Notes: generated by a model from the letters alone, not told the origin. Shown: positions 49,701 through 62,335, counted from the first letter of the stretch. The stretch: 64,000 bases of DNA from Cucumis sativus (GCF_000004075.3 NC_026658.2:1488001-1552000); one strand, 5' to 3'. Made by a program: numbers and translations.

Positions 49701-52700
49701 TATAGAATAATTATAGAAGATTTTTGAAATTGAAGTGCAGGCACACACACTAATAACCACTTACATCAAAAAATGAAAGAATGCAAGAATTTTAGAAAAG
49801 ACAAAATGGTGCCTAAAGAATAATTGCAAATGATCTTCCAAATGGAAGAAATAAAGACACATGAAATTAATGAAAGATAAAAAATTATTAGGATCCCTCT
49901 CCAACCCTCTAAACGACTTTGTTGTTCCACTCATCCCAAAGATCCCATAAATCACACACCCCAAATAGGCCCTTTTAGTGAAAGGGCAGATGGAGGAGGA
50001 ACTTCCAAATCATATCACTAGTGTCCTCCCCCAAGCAAGCAAAAACCAAGAAATGATTTTGCAGCCACGTCACAAACTTGTATGTCCAAAGAATGTGGTC
50101 AACACTTCCTATGCCTTCGAACAGAGAATACAATAAAACGGGCCAGCTATGAGGGCATCTTCCTTACAAGTGGATCCATAGTGTTAGCTCTTCCATGTAG
50201 AATTTTTTAGGCAAAGAATTTCATTTTCTCGGAATCTTAATCCTCCAACAAAGCAGACTATCAAAATAAAGTGAAGCCATCAGAGTTTCCCCAAGCCCTA
50301 AAGCAAACTTCATCCAGCCATAACTCTTCCCATCCCAGCCTTTCACGCTCCTCCAGCACTCTACACCAATCTGCTAATGAGAAGAAAAACTCAATTAATC
50401 TAAGAAAAGGAGGCACATTTAAAACTGTAACCCAGCCCCCAGTGAACTCTATCCTTCTTCCTTCCCACCAATTGGAAACTCCATGGCTGCACTTGATAAT
50501 CTTCTTGCTCAAGCTCCGAACCTCTACTTATCCTGCAAATCAGCCTTTCTTCCATAAATGCACACTGTAAGATTCGCACAAAAAGGCCTAAAAAACAAAC
50601 TGAAATTTGACTTTCTATTCTATCAAATTCATAAAGAAATCCCAACTCAACCTGCTCCTGAGTACTTCCACAGTAACCGTCATTTCTCAATCAAAACCAA
50701 TTTTGCAATCCCAGTCCGAAACCATTTCCTCACCTTTCCAACTTTTTTATCTTCCTCAACCCATCTTTTTCCACCACCCCTCCTCAAAGCCTGAGAATAA
50801 TCCATCAGGCCCCTTGGCACCTCATGGTCTTTGATCATTTTAAGTCTTCCACTGGGTTGTGCTAAACTGATTGGTTCCTAATCCTAGAATAATACAGGGC
50901 CTTCAAAAGACAAGCAAACATTATGATAAGCATTTATACCTTCATAACATATTGACATGGTACAAATTTTAGAGGAAAAAAAAGCATCTCGGATGGTTTA
51001 AACTGGAGACAAGCATGGCAGTTGAATACACCCTACAATTTATTACCTGCATGTCCGATATTTTATTTTTATGAACGTTACCTAATGTATATTAATAGCG
51101 AATCATTAAATTTACTCCCCCATTTTTCACATCAAGAGAATGAAGAATGAAAGCTGTAACAGCCCAAAACACGTAATGGTGTAAACGAAGAATGTAGAAA
51201 CAAAACCTTTATATGAGACACCATCATCATTGTCCATAGGAATCATAGGCATTCCATAAGGAGGCACGTTAGGCCTTGCTGCAACCTGTGCTGACTTCAT
51301 TGAAGAGTCAGATACTCTTTCCTGAAATAAAGAAAAATATCATTCCCCAGTCCTAAGACCATGCCAAAAATTATGTCAAGACTTTCCATGGAAGAAATGG
51401 ACAACTTTCCATACAACTTACTATTTATTGTACCAATTTACACTCTACTTCAAATTTTGTTTGGAGAATACAGTGTGAGATTTAAAATTATTTCAATTAA
51501 ACTCCGAATTGTTGTAGGTGAATCAATTTAAACCCTTTATCAATATTACCTTCGAAAAACGCCATTTCGTCAATTCCTACACACGTGTGGACTTCAAATG
51601 TCAAGTTAACAAAATGGGCAATCAAAATTGATGCATGGATGGGACGACTTTCCAAAAAAAGCATCTTGAGAGCCCATATTGATTTGCTTATGAAATTTAA
51701 AGCTTTAATTGGAAAATTGCAAGTCTGACCCAATGTTTGTTTCTTTTTCTTTTTCTTTTTTTTTAAAGTTAACTTTCATTACCAAAAGGAAAATATAAGT
51801 CTCACCTAATGTTTATGCAAACAAAACAATAATGGAGAAGAAGAAAAACCATTCAATTAAAGTTTCCAAAATGGTTAGTTGTTTACAAAATGAATGTCTA
51901 AAGTTGATGCATATGCTGCAAGTAACAAATAAACAATTGAACAATAAAAAGAAAACTAAGAAGTGAACCAAAGAGAAGCAGGGAGACCATAAAATGCACC
52001 AATAATTTACACAATACCTTTAATACCTTTTTATCTTTGTTCTTTCTTGTTAAATTGTGTTCTTCCTTCCTTCTCTTGCTATTTTCCTTTTTCTGACCCC
52101 CAAAGAAAAAAAAGTAAACCAAAGAGGAACATTAAGTGCATAAATAAAATTAAAACCTGAAAACGATGATATAAAAGTATAAAAAATGTCCATAAACGAT
52201 GATAGAGTGCCTTTATGCCATATCCAAATACAGACTAATAAACCACATGAAAAAAGTGATTTAAAAAAATGTTTTAATGGGTAAGCACTTGCTAACTGCT
52301 AGTATCAGGAAGAAAAATTATTCTTTTCCTTTGGGTTATAGAAACAGAACAATCACGATTACAAAATGCATTGACATTCAGACCATTTAAAGGCATGCAT
52401 TAGAATACAAATATATGTACATATGTACATCTGTAGGTATGTATAAATGCACTTAAATCTACTTTTCTTTTGTTTTGAAAATGAAACGAGCCTCTTCGTT
52501 AATATAATGAAATGGAAACAAGAACTTCATGGAGCATCAATCACAAAATTGTGCCACTCTTATATGGATATTTCTTTACGAAGGAGGTGTTTGGAGATTG
52601 GAATGTAATCAGAATCATTGGAATCAAAGGAGTGTTGGAAAGCACAAGTAATCGAAGACGAAACGGAAATGAGATCGTATAGCGCAAAAACAGTAAGAAA

Positions 52701-55700
52701 TAGAGTTAATATTAAAAACTATCAGAATGGAATGAGTTTCGTATTACAAATCGTACCAAAACACATCCCATGGCTAACCAGACACCCCTTAATAGTATTT
52801 CTGTCCAATTACCATGCTAATGGTATGCATGATTGCAAGTTAAGTAGCAGGAAACTTATCAAAAATTTATACGATAATAGAAGCAAGAATTGAGGAAAAT
52901 AACTCACGTTCATCCATCTGCAACGCAAAGCAACATCTCGTACAGTCTTATTTGGTAGTTGCATTGCAATCTTTGCATACCGAATAACACTAGACTCTGC
53001 GGCATATCTGTGTATAAACCAAACTAACATCATTCACTAAAAAACTGGACCACCAAAAATATGATAAGAAGGTTAGTTAGGTTAAAAGGACAATAGGAAA
53101 GTAATGATAATAAAACAATGCACAGAAGGCAGCAGTTCAACTGTTCAAGTATGACCTATCTTAAAAAAAAACCTGTTCAAGTATGACCTTTTGTCCCCTT
53201 TAAGAAACATTAGAAAATGAAGAGAGGAAGAAAGGAAGATGGAAAAATAAAAGAAAAGAAGCCTCCAAGATAGAGTTTTAGCCAAGAGGCAGCTTCATCT
53301 TCACAGTCTGGTGTCTGAAACAATTTCCTAGCAGTTAGAACTTAGAAGTTCATTAAATTATTAGAAACTTTAACTGTTCTTCATTTTTCCTTTTTCTTTT
53401 TTTCTAACAAGAAACAGGAATAAATGTTAATCACAAAAAAAAACAGCCTAGAGAGGCAGGAATTCCCTCTCCCAAAATAACTAAAGCACCAAGGTCTCTC
53501 AATTGCGGAGGATTTGATCAAAGCCATAATTCATGCAAGGTTGCAGAGTCGAGAAATGAGGTGGACTTATCTTCACGACACACTCTCCAGATACACATCA
53601 ACAGAATCCTTTTGGACAGCAACTTTGAGAATGGCTTTTAACAAATGAAAAACATCTTAGGGATCCTCAAAGTCATACGAGGATTCATAGGAAGCATGGT
53701 CTCATAATTCCAGGAGCCAAGAGCACAAAATATTCAAGTAGAACCTTTTTTTTTTTTGAAAAGGATATGTGTCTCTTTATTAATAAAGATATAATGAGAC
53801 AAAAGCTCATTGTACAAGAGAGATATACGAAATTCAAGTAGAACTCATTTTACCAATTAAATGGTAGAACGTTTAAGTTAGAATCTTCTTGTGCTTGTTT
53901 TGGCCACACTAGATCTACAAAGGCAAGATCTTTCTCTTTATATTTGTGCGAGTTGAGGAAACTTGCACAAACCATGCCTATTATCATGAGACAACCACCT
54001 AACCATGCTACATTTCAAGATATTAAATCCTAAGTGGAGGGCCATCATGCCTTGAACTCATTCCATCTAACTCCTTTATTATATTTATGGCTCTTTTCTA
54101 AATGGAATCGATAGAAAATATGAAAAAATACAAGGGCATGCAAAGAAAAATAATCCCACAAAAAGGGGGGGGCCTTTGTGAAAAGAGACTCCAACTATGA
54201 AAATAACATCTATAAAATAGTTATAGGATTGACCATTAGGTCAACTCATAGTGGTTTAAGGTGCAAGAATAATTGTCTGGACTAATTTCCCACATAGTTT
54301 ACCTAACATTTCCTTGCCAACCCTAGATCTAGATATAAACAGAGTTCTCAAGTAGGAAGTCATTTCCAACAAGAGGCTCGGGTAAATTCCTTATGCAAGC
54401 AGGTTCATACACATTTGCAGGAGAAGAGAAAAATGGGGATTTCTTCCTAGTATCTTGTCTTGTATGTTTATATTTTTCTATGAGGGAGGGAGACAATAAA
54501 AGAACCTTCACTTTTGGATGTAGGAGTTGAAATTAATTGTTAGTCATTAGTTATTTGACAGTTAGTTAGTTTTACCTACTGGTTGGTTTCTTTTTGTGAA
54601 CTAATCTCCAAATCTGATTTTCTAGCTCCTTCTCCAACCTTCCACTATTGTTTATGATAAAGGACCGACTTGCAACTTTAACTAGTGTAGAGATATCTTT
54701 TCCAAGTTCCAAATTAACGTAAATTCAAGAGGATCAGTAGACTTGTACCAATATTTCAATGAAAAGCATCCATTCATCAAATTTCCGATACTTTAAGTTT
54801 CTTCTCAAGTTTTCGATTTAAGCAGCTAGGATCCTACACCACCGTCACTGATCTTTCTTTAGAACAATCTACGTCATAAACACTTGGGTAAAGGACACAA
54901 AAAAGGAGTGTAGCACCTACGAATCAGAGCTCATCAAGTTATTTTGCTTTGAGTCTCTTTTGCATTTGTCCTCACATAGTCAAGGGTTTTGTACTGCTTG
55001 TTTTATTTTGGTCTTATGATGTATCATTTTGTTGTAGTTCTTCCTTAGCTTGAGATGTTATTTAGTCTTTGTTCGTTTGTTCAGAAATGATGTGGACACT
55101 AGGGGGTGTCATTTGAGATGTCTAAGTGTGCCTCTAATCCTTAGTTTTTTATGTCCTTTATATAATTCTTTTGTACTTTGAGCATTAGTCTCATTTCATT
55201 TTTAATGAAGAGGCATGTTTTCGTAAAATTAAAGATTAAAAAAAAAATGACTTTGAAACATTGGCATAGATATTTTTTAACTTCCAAACCAATCACATTA
55301 TGGCTCATTTAAGAGAAAACAGTAAATGGTATTGTTTCTGCACATATCAAATCTGAAGCGGTTGCACCTTTTAGCTTTCAAAAACACCTTAGATATCCCT
55401 ATAAGGCTGAATCCAGTTTACAATCATAAGTCAAATAAAACTCTTTATGATAGCATCCAAGCTTTTTCCTAAGCATATGGATTCCTTTCTTTCCTGTAAC
55501 GTAAAACTTAGTTTTAAATCACACAACTTTGGCCTTCACATTAAAAACAAAGGCCATCCCTCAATAGAAACTTGAACATCTTTGTGCGGTTGAAAACTGA
55601 GCCAAGAGAAATTGAAGAAATAAAATCAACTAAGAAAACATTGATTAAAAAAAAGCAACAGACATGACTATTATCAGATGCCGATGTGGTGAAATTCAGA

Positions 55701-56396
55701 TAACAGGCAAATAATGGAAAAGAACAGCGAGATGCTATTAGTTCTGACCTGAGACTTCAAAAGGTCAAATTCCACATACACACATAAATCGTTAGCTACA
55801 AATAATCTCATATATTTTCACAGCTGGATAAAAACCAGCTCGGTCCACAAATATAGCCGGTATGCTTAGGGAATGTTCAAAAGAGGAATTTTAAGAGACG
55901 GAGAGAAAAAGTGTAAAAATTGTTCGTCAAGTACAAACCCCAAAAGCCTTGTGGACTTACTAGACACATTCAGGGCCTTGTAAAACACAACTCCGAGGAA
56001 CCAATCTCGTAATCTAACCATTTAAAAATGAAAATTGCTGGAAATTAAAGGGAAAAGAGCTTGAACAAGAAGTACAAAATCAATTTCCTCCATGGAAGAA
56101 GAAAAAAAATCAACCAAATCGCTTAATTCAAGCAACTTCCATAAACGCAAGAAGCTAAAAACCATACATCAAAAACAAAAAGGGGAAAAAACTCACTTCT
56201 TAAGCCCTTCTTCCAGTGTGACCTGCTCATCAGATGTCCAATCCGTAGAGATGCCCGGGTTATGCTTCATAGCAAGAGCCGAACTCGAATTATCCGCTGC
56301 AGGCACAGGTGTCGAATTACCGTTGCTGGGGTTCCCTCCATCGAAGGAAGACGACGGTTGGCCAGCTTCTTGATGGTTCCCAGATGGGTTAGCCAT
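43702..56396 (-). CDS. SANT/Myb-like DUF3755 protein
   Basis: Seven minus-strand exons, 56197-56396, 52908-53007, 52027-52092, 51207-51321, 49366-49448, 48545-48606 and 43702-43813, join in frame to 245 residues. The first 46 residues are a disordered Gly/Ser/Pro/Asn-rich lead. Residues 47-100 (W-T-x2-E-Q ... VIRYAKIAMQLPNKTVRDVALRCRWMN) form a single SANT/Myb-like helix-turn-helix. A strongly basic segment (KKENSKRRKEEHNL, about 101-122) looks like a nuclear signal. The DUF3755 part has YGMPMIPMDNDDG (about 144-156), a helical GELLEQNAHAMNQISSNL (167-184) and QDNISLFCQTRDNILKIMN (190-208). The family is plant-specific and of unknown function (Arabidopsis At3g07565 is similar); a role in transcription is inferred from the SANT fold. 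Introns of 3.2, 1.8 and 4.7 kb carry most of the window's retroposon debris. Confidence 0.9.
45402..45470 (-). mobile_element. LINE-type 3' tail, copy A
   Basis: A T-rich run followed by ACGAAAACCAGCCTCTTTAT and TAATGATAGTAAATGAGAC is, on the minus strand, a GTCTCATTT...ATTAAT-AAGAGGC...TTTTCGT-poly(A) end. The same core ends copies B, C and D at 52.5, 53.8 and 55.2 kb. Confidence 0.55.
48200..48396 (-). mobile_element. tRNA-like SINE, copy 2 (most complete)
   Basis: On the minus strand the element starts GGGTTGACCTAGTAGTAAAT (A-box position), then GAATGAGTTCAACTGTACC (B-box position), CTAGGATTTAATATCTTAGG and a 3' part ending TGGATGCTCACGGATATTG followed by an A-rich tail. The order fits a tRNA-derived SINE, and the closing words resemble the Au-type SINE group as I remember it. 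The internal promoter boxes are degenerate, so it is probably inactive. Confidence 0.65.
49790..50700 (-). pseudogene. LINE reverse-transcriptase C-terminal fragment (zf-RVT), decayed
   Basis: This lies in intron 4 of the DUF3755 gene, in the same orientation. With several frameshifts and stops, the minus strand reads as the zinc-binding end of a plant L1-type ORF2: KIPRKMKFF, KILHGRANTMDPLVRKMPS, GPFYCILC-KA-E, DHILW, then AYLGCVIYGIFGMSGTTK and FRGLERDPNNFLSFINFMC. The spaced Cys/His pairs and the closing W/F-rich region are typical of zf-RVT. The upstream reverse transcriptase and endonuclease are not recognisable here, so this is a 5'-truncated dead copy. Confidence 0.75.
52456..52515 (-). 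mobile_element. LINE-type 3' tail, copy B
   Basis: TTTTGAAAATGAAACGAGCC followed by TCTTCGTTAATATAATGAAA is the same end sequence as copies A, C and D, in minus orientation, in intron 2 of the DUF3755 gene. Confidence 0.5.
53747..53830 (-). mobile_element. LINE-type 3' tail, copy C
   Basis: A T13 run, then AAAAGGATATGTGTCTCTTT and ATTAATAAAGATATAATGAGA continuing into ACAAAAGCTCATTGTACAAG. The T run is the complement of the poly(A) tail. It lies in intron 1 of the DUF3755 gene. Confidence 0.55.
53950..54260 (-). mobile_element. SINE copy 3, interrupted
   Basis: The 3' body is at about 53975-54100 (GAGACAACC, ATATTAAATCCTAAGT, TTGAACTCATTCCATCTAAC on the plus strand) and the head at about 54227-54260 (ACCATTAGGTCAACTCATAG). 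Between them are about 125 bases of other sequence with CAAGGGCATGCAAAG and a G7 run, apparently inserted into the element. Confidence 0.55.
54940..55248 (+). mobile_element. LINE 3'UTR and poly(A) tail, copy D
   Basis: Plus orientation, opposite to the host gene. The segment has a T/G-rich LINE-like 3'UTR, the phrase GGGGGTGTCATTTGAGATGTC also seen in the 110-bp duplication at 29.2 kb, then TTTGTACTTTGAGCATTAGT and the common core TTAATGAAGAGGC, and it ends in an A-rich tail at 55237-55248. The host lies in intron 1 of the DUF3755 gene. Confidence 0.6.
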
Positions 56397-56874
56397 CAAA
56401 ACTCACAACAATTCAAACGTTTTTCCAATCCCAAATCCAAATCCAATCAAAACCCACCTCCTAAAACCACATAATTGACCGTTGGCTCCCGCCAATTCAG
56501 ATTATTTCAACAAAAATCAATGAACCCATAAGAAAAATGACTAAAACAAAAGCTCAAAAATGAAAATTGACGATAGATGGGTCAATCAATGAAGAAACAG
56601 GAAAAAAAAAAAGAAGAAAAAAGGAGGGAAAATGAGTGTGGAAGATTTGTACGGATTAAGACTGAAGGGAGCTCGGGTAAAGAAGAAAATAAACTAAAGA
56701 AAGTTGCAGAAAAATAGAGAGAGAAACGAGACCGATGTCTGTGTATACAGCAATTGGAGAGAGGGTTTGGAGGTTTGACGTCGGAAAGTGTCAACATATT
56801 CGTAAGCAAAGCAACATTACATTTCTTCCTTTTTTTCCCCTTTTTTTTTTCTTTTTAAGTTCCTTTTTCCTTCT

Positions 56875-56876
<2 letters not shown>

Positions 56877-56905
<29 letters not shown>

Positions 56906-56906
56906 C
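56877..56906. repeat. (TTTC)n microsatellite upstream of the DUF3755 gene
   Basis: About eight TTTC units within a 140-base pyrimidine tract (56820-56945), some 450 bases upstream of the start codon. On the gene's strand this is a GAAA-rich purine tract in the promoter. Confidence 0.85.
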
Positions 56907-57821
56907 TCTTTTTCTCTCTTTTTCTTCCTCCTTTTTCCTTTCTCTATAATTCCTCAAAAAATAAAATGTTATATTATCATCACACTTATTATCCTTTCAA
57001 ATTTTAGTCCAAAAATACTTTGCAACTGTTTCTAGTTCGTTCATCCAAACGTCTAATCACAAAATCTAATTTTTTAAAAAAAAATTCTATTTATTACTTA
57101 GTTTGATTTTAATTTATCAATTTTATGTCAAACCAATTTATTTACAAACATATATCACACTCTATATAAGATTTGTTATATTTATAAATAATTTCAACAA
57201 TTTTGTTATTTAAAACAAAACTTTCCATTCTTATATATATTATCGATTTAGTGTTTTAGAATGAACGATTGCTCAACATGTATTAGTGCATATTAGCCAT
57301 ATATGTTTAGTGTTTTAGTTATCAAATTTCTTATAAACATTGTCATTTTGTATATTTATTTTATTAAAACTGGTTAAATATTAAAAACAAAACAACATAA
57401 TTGTCAAAAAAAAAAAAAACTTCTAATTCTAAATATTGAAAAACTATATATGAATTAAAATTGAACCAATTGTTTTTTTCTTTAAAAATTAACAAAATTT
57501 AGATCACAATGGGCAAAAACTACCCTAAACATAAATAAAATAAAATTACAAACAAATTTAAAAAGAGAAAAAATAAAAGAAGAAATCTTTTTTTTTGTAT
57601 ATGCTTTTATTGTTTGTCATTTTATGGAGGCTTTTAAATAGTTAGTGATAGATATTTACAATTTTGCAGTATGGAACTTTGTCTCCAACGAAAAGGGATT
57701 CTCTCATCCTTTATCAAATGTCTATTCTACCCCCTAATTGCTTCCTAATTTTTATTCGAGCCAATTTTATATTCAATCAACGAGTCACTGATCAAAATCT
57801 AAATTTATACGTATTTATCAT

Positions 57822-58245
57822 TTGTTGAATCAATTTTGTTATATTTTGTAAAAAATATACAGTTTATAATTTTTTTTCCTTAAATTTTTTACTAAACTGT
57901 AAATTTGGTTCACGTGATTTATTACATCCTTAAAATTATAAACATACTCTTGAAATTTTGATATTCGTTAAAACTGTACTTCTAAAGGTTGCGTATTTTT
58001 ATTCTTCATCGATGCTTAATTAGTTCAAATATAGCAAAAAAAAAAAAAACTTATGAATGTAGCAAAATTTGATAAAAATCTACAATTATAATATATATAG
58101 TTTGTTGAATCACAATTTTGTTATATTTTGTATTAAAAAATATATACTATTTGTAATTTTTTTTTTAAATTTACTTCATATGATTTAATATATCCTTCAA
58201 ATTACAAACCTACTCTTTGAATTTTGATATTTGTTAAAATTGTAA
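57822..58245. repeat. Diverged direct repeat, spacing 280 bp
   Basis: TTTGTTGAATCA...TTTTGTTATATTTTGTA...TTAAAATTATAAACATACTCTTGAAATTTTGATATTC (57822-57985) recurs with substitutions at 58102-58245. Both copies end near a TGTTAAAA word. Origin unknown. Confidence 0.65.
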
Positions 58246-59589
58246 ATTTTCGTTGAATGTTTAGAATATTGTTGGATGTTAAACTTAAATTTATATTTAA
58301 AATATCTTCCTTTTCTTTTTTACTTTTTTCCAATTCTATTAAACATTCCACAAAAAAATAGCAAAATTTTATAATTTAGTTAGAGCTTCTAATTTAATTG
58401 TCTAGAAAAAACCTTAAAAGTTTAATTATAACTCTATTATTATTTTGTTTTTATTGTTTAATTTAAAATGCAATTGATTTTTAAATCGATTAATAAGAAA
58501 TAAATAGTAAAAATATTGTAAACTATTTACAGAATATAGTAATTTTTAAAAAAATTGTTTCTATATTTTCTTTTCTTTTTGGAGTAAAAAGTAAACTTTG
58601 ATTCACTTTTATTAATTTGATTTGATTTTAAAAGAGGCAATTTGAAGTAATTTGTTTGTTAATAAATTTGTTTTCCATAAATTCAAACTTTTATATATAT
58701 ATAACTTGAAGGACTTATCAATTATTGAAGTACAATGCATGTATGGGTAGAAAAAAGTCTCATATGACACTTGTAATTTTATATATCTACATTTTTTTTG
58801 TTTATTTGTTTTTACGAAAAGAATACCTTTTTATCTGCAATATTTTAGTTTATTTTTGATTCGATCACTTTTGTTCTTAATATTTCAATAACGTTCTTAT
58901 AAATAATAGAACTATTAGTCACTTACTACGAAAGTTGACAACTAATTCTAAATTAAAATATATTAGCGAAGTACCTAATTTAATTTTGATAGGAAGAAAT
59001 GGAAAATAAATGAAAAGTCGAGATTTTTTCCCAATGTAAAATCAGTGACATTTACATCATAAGAACTCTCTTTTTTCTTTTTATCGAAATTTAATAGTTA
59101 CATCATTAATATCTTAGTTTTAAATCAGTGTAATTGTCATCTTAACCATCTGTCTTTTAAGTCATTAACGATTCTGTTAGTCTAATCATCATTTTTCTAT
59201 CACTAACCGTTTTTTTTCAAAATTGTTTAATTTTAAAACATTCTGACCAAATATAAACTAAACTCAAAATTTAAGAATCAAAATAGTATTTTTTTTTTTC
59301 ATTTTCTATTACATATAATAATCATAGAGTAAAAAATTTATAAAATTGAATTTATATTTTTATTAATATAATTTATAAAATTGAAATCTGTATATGGATT
59401 TATGAATGAAAAGATGAAGCAGTGGCTTTCTAAAGCAATTCATGTAATTAGGTAATTAGGTGAAGCCTAATCATTGATAATATTATTATAAGATATTGAC
59501 ATAATATTTAATCCATGAATTTGCTGGCATTAATGAAATAAATACGAAAAAGAATGTGTTTCTTTTTTCAATGTAATTTATTATTTTAG

Positions 59590-59830
59590 CAAAACGCCGC
59601 CCCCTTTTCTTCTTCCTCGAGCCGCCGCCGGAGCTTTTGTCCACATGAAATTCAAATTTCTAAGCAATTTGCCGGAGCTGAAATCAAATCAAATCAAATC
59701 AAGTCAAGTCAAAGGCGAGTTCAGATTTAAGGGTTTGATTACGTTTTGGAAATGGATTAAGGGTTGCGTTTTGGGGGGTCAAATTAGGGCTTTCTATAAA
59801 TGGGTAAAATTAAAGCAAATTGAGCCCTAG
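59590..59830. other. GC-richer patch, possible unannotated promoter or first exon
   Basis: GCCGCCCCC and GAGCCGCCGCCGGAG words, followed by four to five AAATC/AAGTC pentamers, stand out in AT-rich DNA. On the plus strand there is a 61-codon frame (59645-59830) rich in Lys and hydrophobic residues; on the minus strand an ATG at 59647 opens a 20-codon Arg/Gly/Ala-rich frame just after a TTTCAG that could be an acceptor. Neither is recognisable. A promoter or a non-coding transcript is as likely as a gene. Confidence 0.3.
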
Positions 59831-60367
59831 ATTCTCTATGAACAGCATGGGAGTATTGATTGTTGGAAGATTCTCTTAAACCATAATAGAGATGAAAATC
59901 ATATCCCCTAAACAATTGCTCTTAAACAGTGGTTTCAATTAGACTTCGTGGATTTTCTGATTCATGTTTTAGTTACTTGAAATTGTGTTCAAATTTAAAC
60001 ATTTGAAAATGGTTCTTAACATTTAAAAAGTCACCAAAATGTCAAAATAGATTACTATATAATAAACCTAAATTTAATTTTTTTTATATAGAAAAACAAA
60101 TTTGTTTGATAATCAAATACATAGATAGTATAGGAATACAGATTCAAAATTCCAAAAATCTCAACTTTGTTTCTATATTTGATATCTTTTTCTCTACAAA
60201 TTTTATCCTCTTAATTCCACTAAAATATTTGATTGAGTCCCTCTGTTCACAACATTTCTCATGCATTCTGAATTCTCTTTCCAGATTTATTTACTCCTAA
60301 AATTGTCTACAAAATTTTGTAACTTTTATTACCGCAACTCTTTTCTTCCAAGGTTGCATGAGATGCA

Positions 60368-60415
60368 AGAATGTAATCAAAATTACTTCAAAGAATGTAA
60401 TCAAAATTACTTCAA
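60368..60415. repeat. 24-bp tandem repeat, two exact copies
   Basis: A unit starting AGAATGTAATCAAAATTACT occurs at 60368-60391 and 60392-60415. The inner GTAATCAAAATTAC is itself a near-palindrome. Confidence 0.85.
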
Positions 60416-62335
60416 AGATGTTGGAGTAAACGAGAAATTAAGAGTAAAACAAACGTGAAATTGTGAAGCATGAAAATAGTAGAAAAAAGAGATAAAAACT
60501 AAAAGAAAATAATAAGTTTTTTATTACAAAGCAAGTCCAAACACAATATGCACGCCTTTTGTTTTCCGAGAGAATTTTCACCACACACCGTATATGCATA
60601 ATACGTACATGAACTATGTCAATCACTTTTTTTTTATGAAAAAATTTAAACTTTTGCTATACTTGATACATATTACTTTAGACTAAATTAAACTAGAAAG
60701 AGAGAAGAAATAAAAATGGTAATTAAGCTGGGGAGGGGAGGGGAGGCATAAATAGAAGCCTAAACATCTATTTTCTTTTATCAATTTCACTACAAAAAAT
60801 AAGGCTAAATTGGGAGTGATTTTACAATTGTAAACCATTTTTATCATATTCAAAACTACATTAGAACGTATATTAAATAATTTGAAATCAATTGAATATT
60901 TAAGTTTACACTTTTATATGCTTACTATTTCCGGACAATCCAAATCAATTTTCAATGAGTAAGTCTTCAAGTAATTTTCAACATGATAAAAATAATCTCT
61001 TTTCAAATCACACCCAAAACCAATATACTCCGTTTTGGATCCCATGTAAGTTTATTCTATAATAGTAACAATAAAATCACCCCAAACGGGGGAAAAAAAC
61101 TGTCCTATTAAGGAGGCAATGCAAAACATTATTCCACTAAACACTTGAACCTTGGCAAATCTGTCTCTTCAAATTGCTGTTGTGAGGGATTTTTATGTTA
61201 TACCAGCAAAATGACATAATGAAAATTTCTATACTCCCTAGAAGGGGGAAAAGAAAAACTCAATCTTCTATTTGATGGCAAAGCAAACATATGAACTCTC
61301 TATTATCTACCAGAATGTAATATAGATTAATTGTTCAATACAAAAACCAAGACCACTTAGCATCTAGAAAATATGGAAAGTAGAGGTTAATATCTGAATA
61401 TATTATATAGTGATGAAATGCTGCCTTCAATGGCAAAGAAAGAATTGGCAATACAAATTCCTCTATAGGATGAAAAATCTACATTCTACTCATTCTACTC
61501 ACAGTTGACACTTCTTGGTGCACAAGTAACTTAACTTTTTGACCATGCTATTGATTTTTCACCTATTTCGCTTTTCTAACTAAAGCTATCAAAAATGAAA
61601 TGCACTAACTTCTTCCCCTCAGGATGTATAGGTTTCTAAGGTGCCATCAGCAGTACAATAATTGAAGGAAAAATGATTCGAAAATGAAATCAATAACCTT
61701 AAGCCTGTACAATGAATTCCAATTGCTCCTTGACGACAAAAGCGAAGATATTTCTTTCTTCCCATTTCATAATCTCTGCACTGACCTCACGAAAATGAGG
61801 TAAAACGAGAGAGAATGAGTCTATTAGAAATTAGAATCTAAAAAGAGTAATTGCATCAAAACTAAAGAATCACTGTGAAAGATGTATGTTTTACCAGAAA
61901 TTGGTTTGGGCTCACAAGCAATATAATTAACAGAGGAATATTCACATGAATGTAATTCTATCATTATATACGTTAAGAACACAGCATTTATACACTAAAG
62001 CAAATAAGAAAAGCTTTCAAGATTTGTTTGCTATAGTTCTGAGATGCCCATAGGCTATAGACAAACAGCTAGATTTCTAGATTAGTTTTGTAGAGCCGAG
62101 TGGTGGAATCAAGGACGACTTTGATGACCACCACTTGAAGATGAATCTAAAGTTGAAAGGAGAAAGCAATCAAGGAGAGAGTCTCGCATTATATTTTGGG
62201 GTTGAAGAACCAAGAAGGCATAATAGAGGGATTGGTTTCTGCAGTGAAGGAAAATTAATTGTGGCATATGATCATCTAAACAAGCGCAAACGATCCCTTA
62301 TTCATCATTGAAAGGTTTGGGAAACAAAACAAATA

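Noticed and set aside
50271..50834. Plus-strand Ser/Pro-rich frames opposite the LINE fragment
   Set aside because: They are antisense shadows of the zf-RVT remnant, which reads sensibly on the minus strand.
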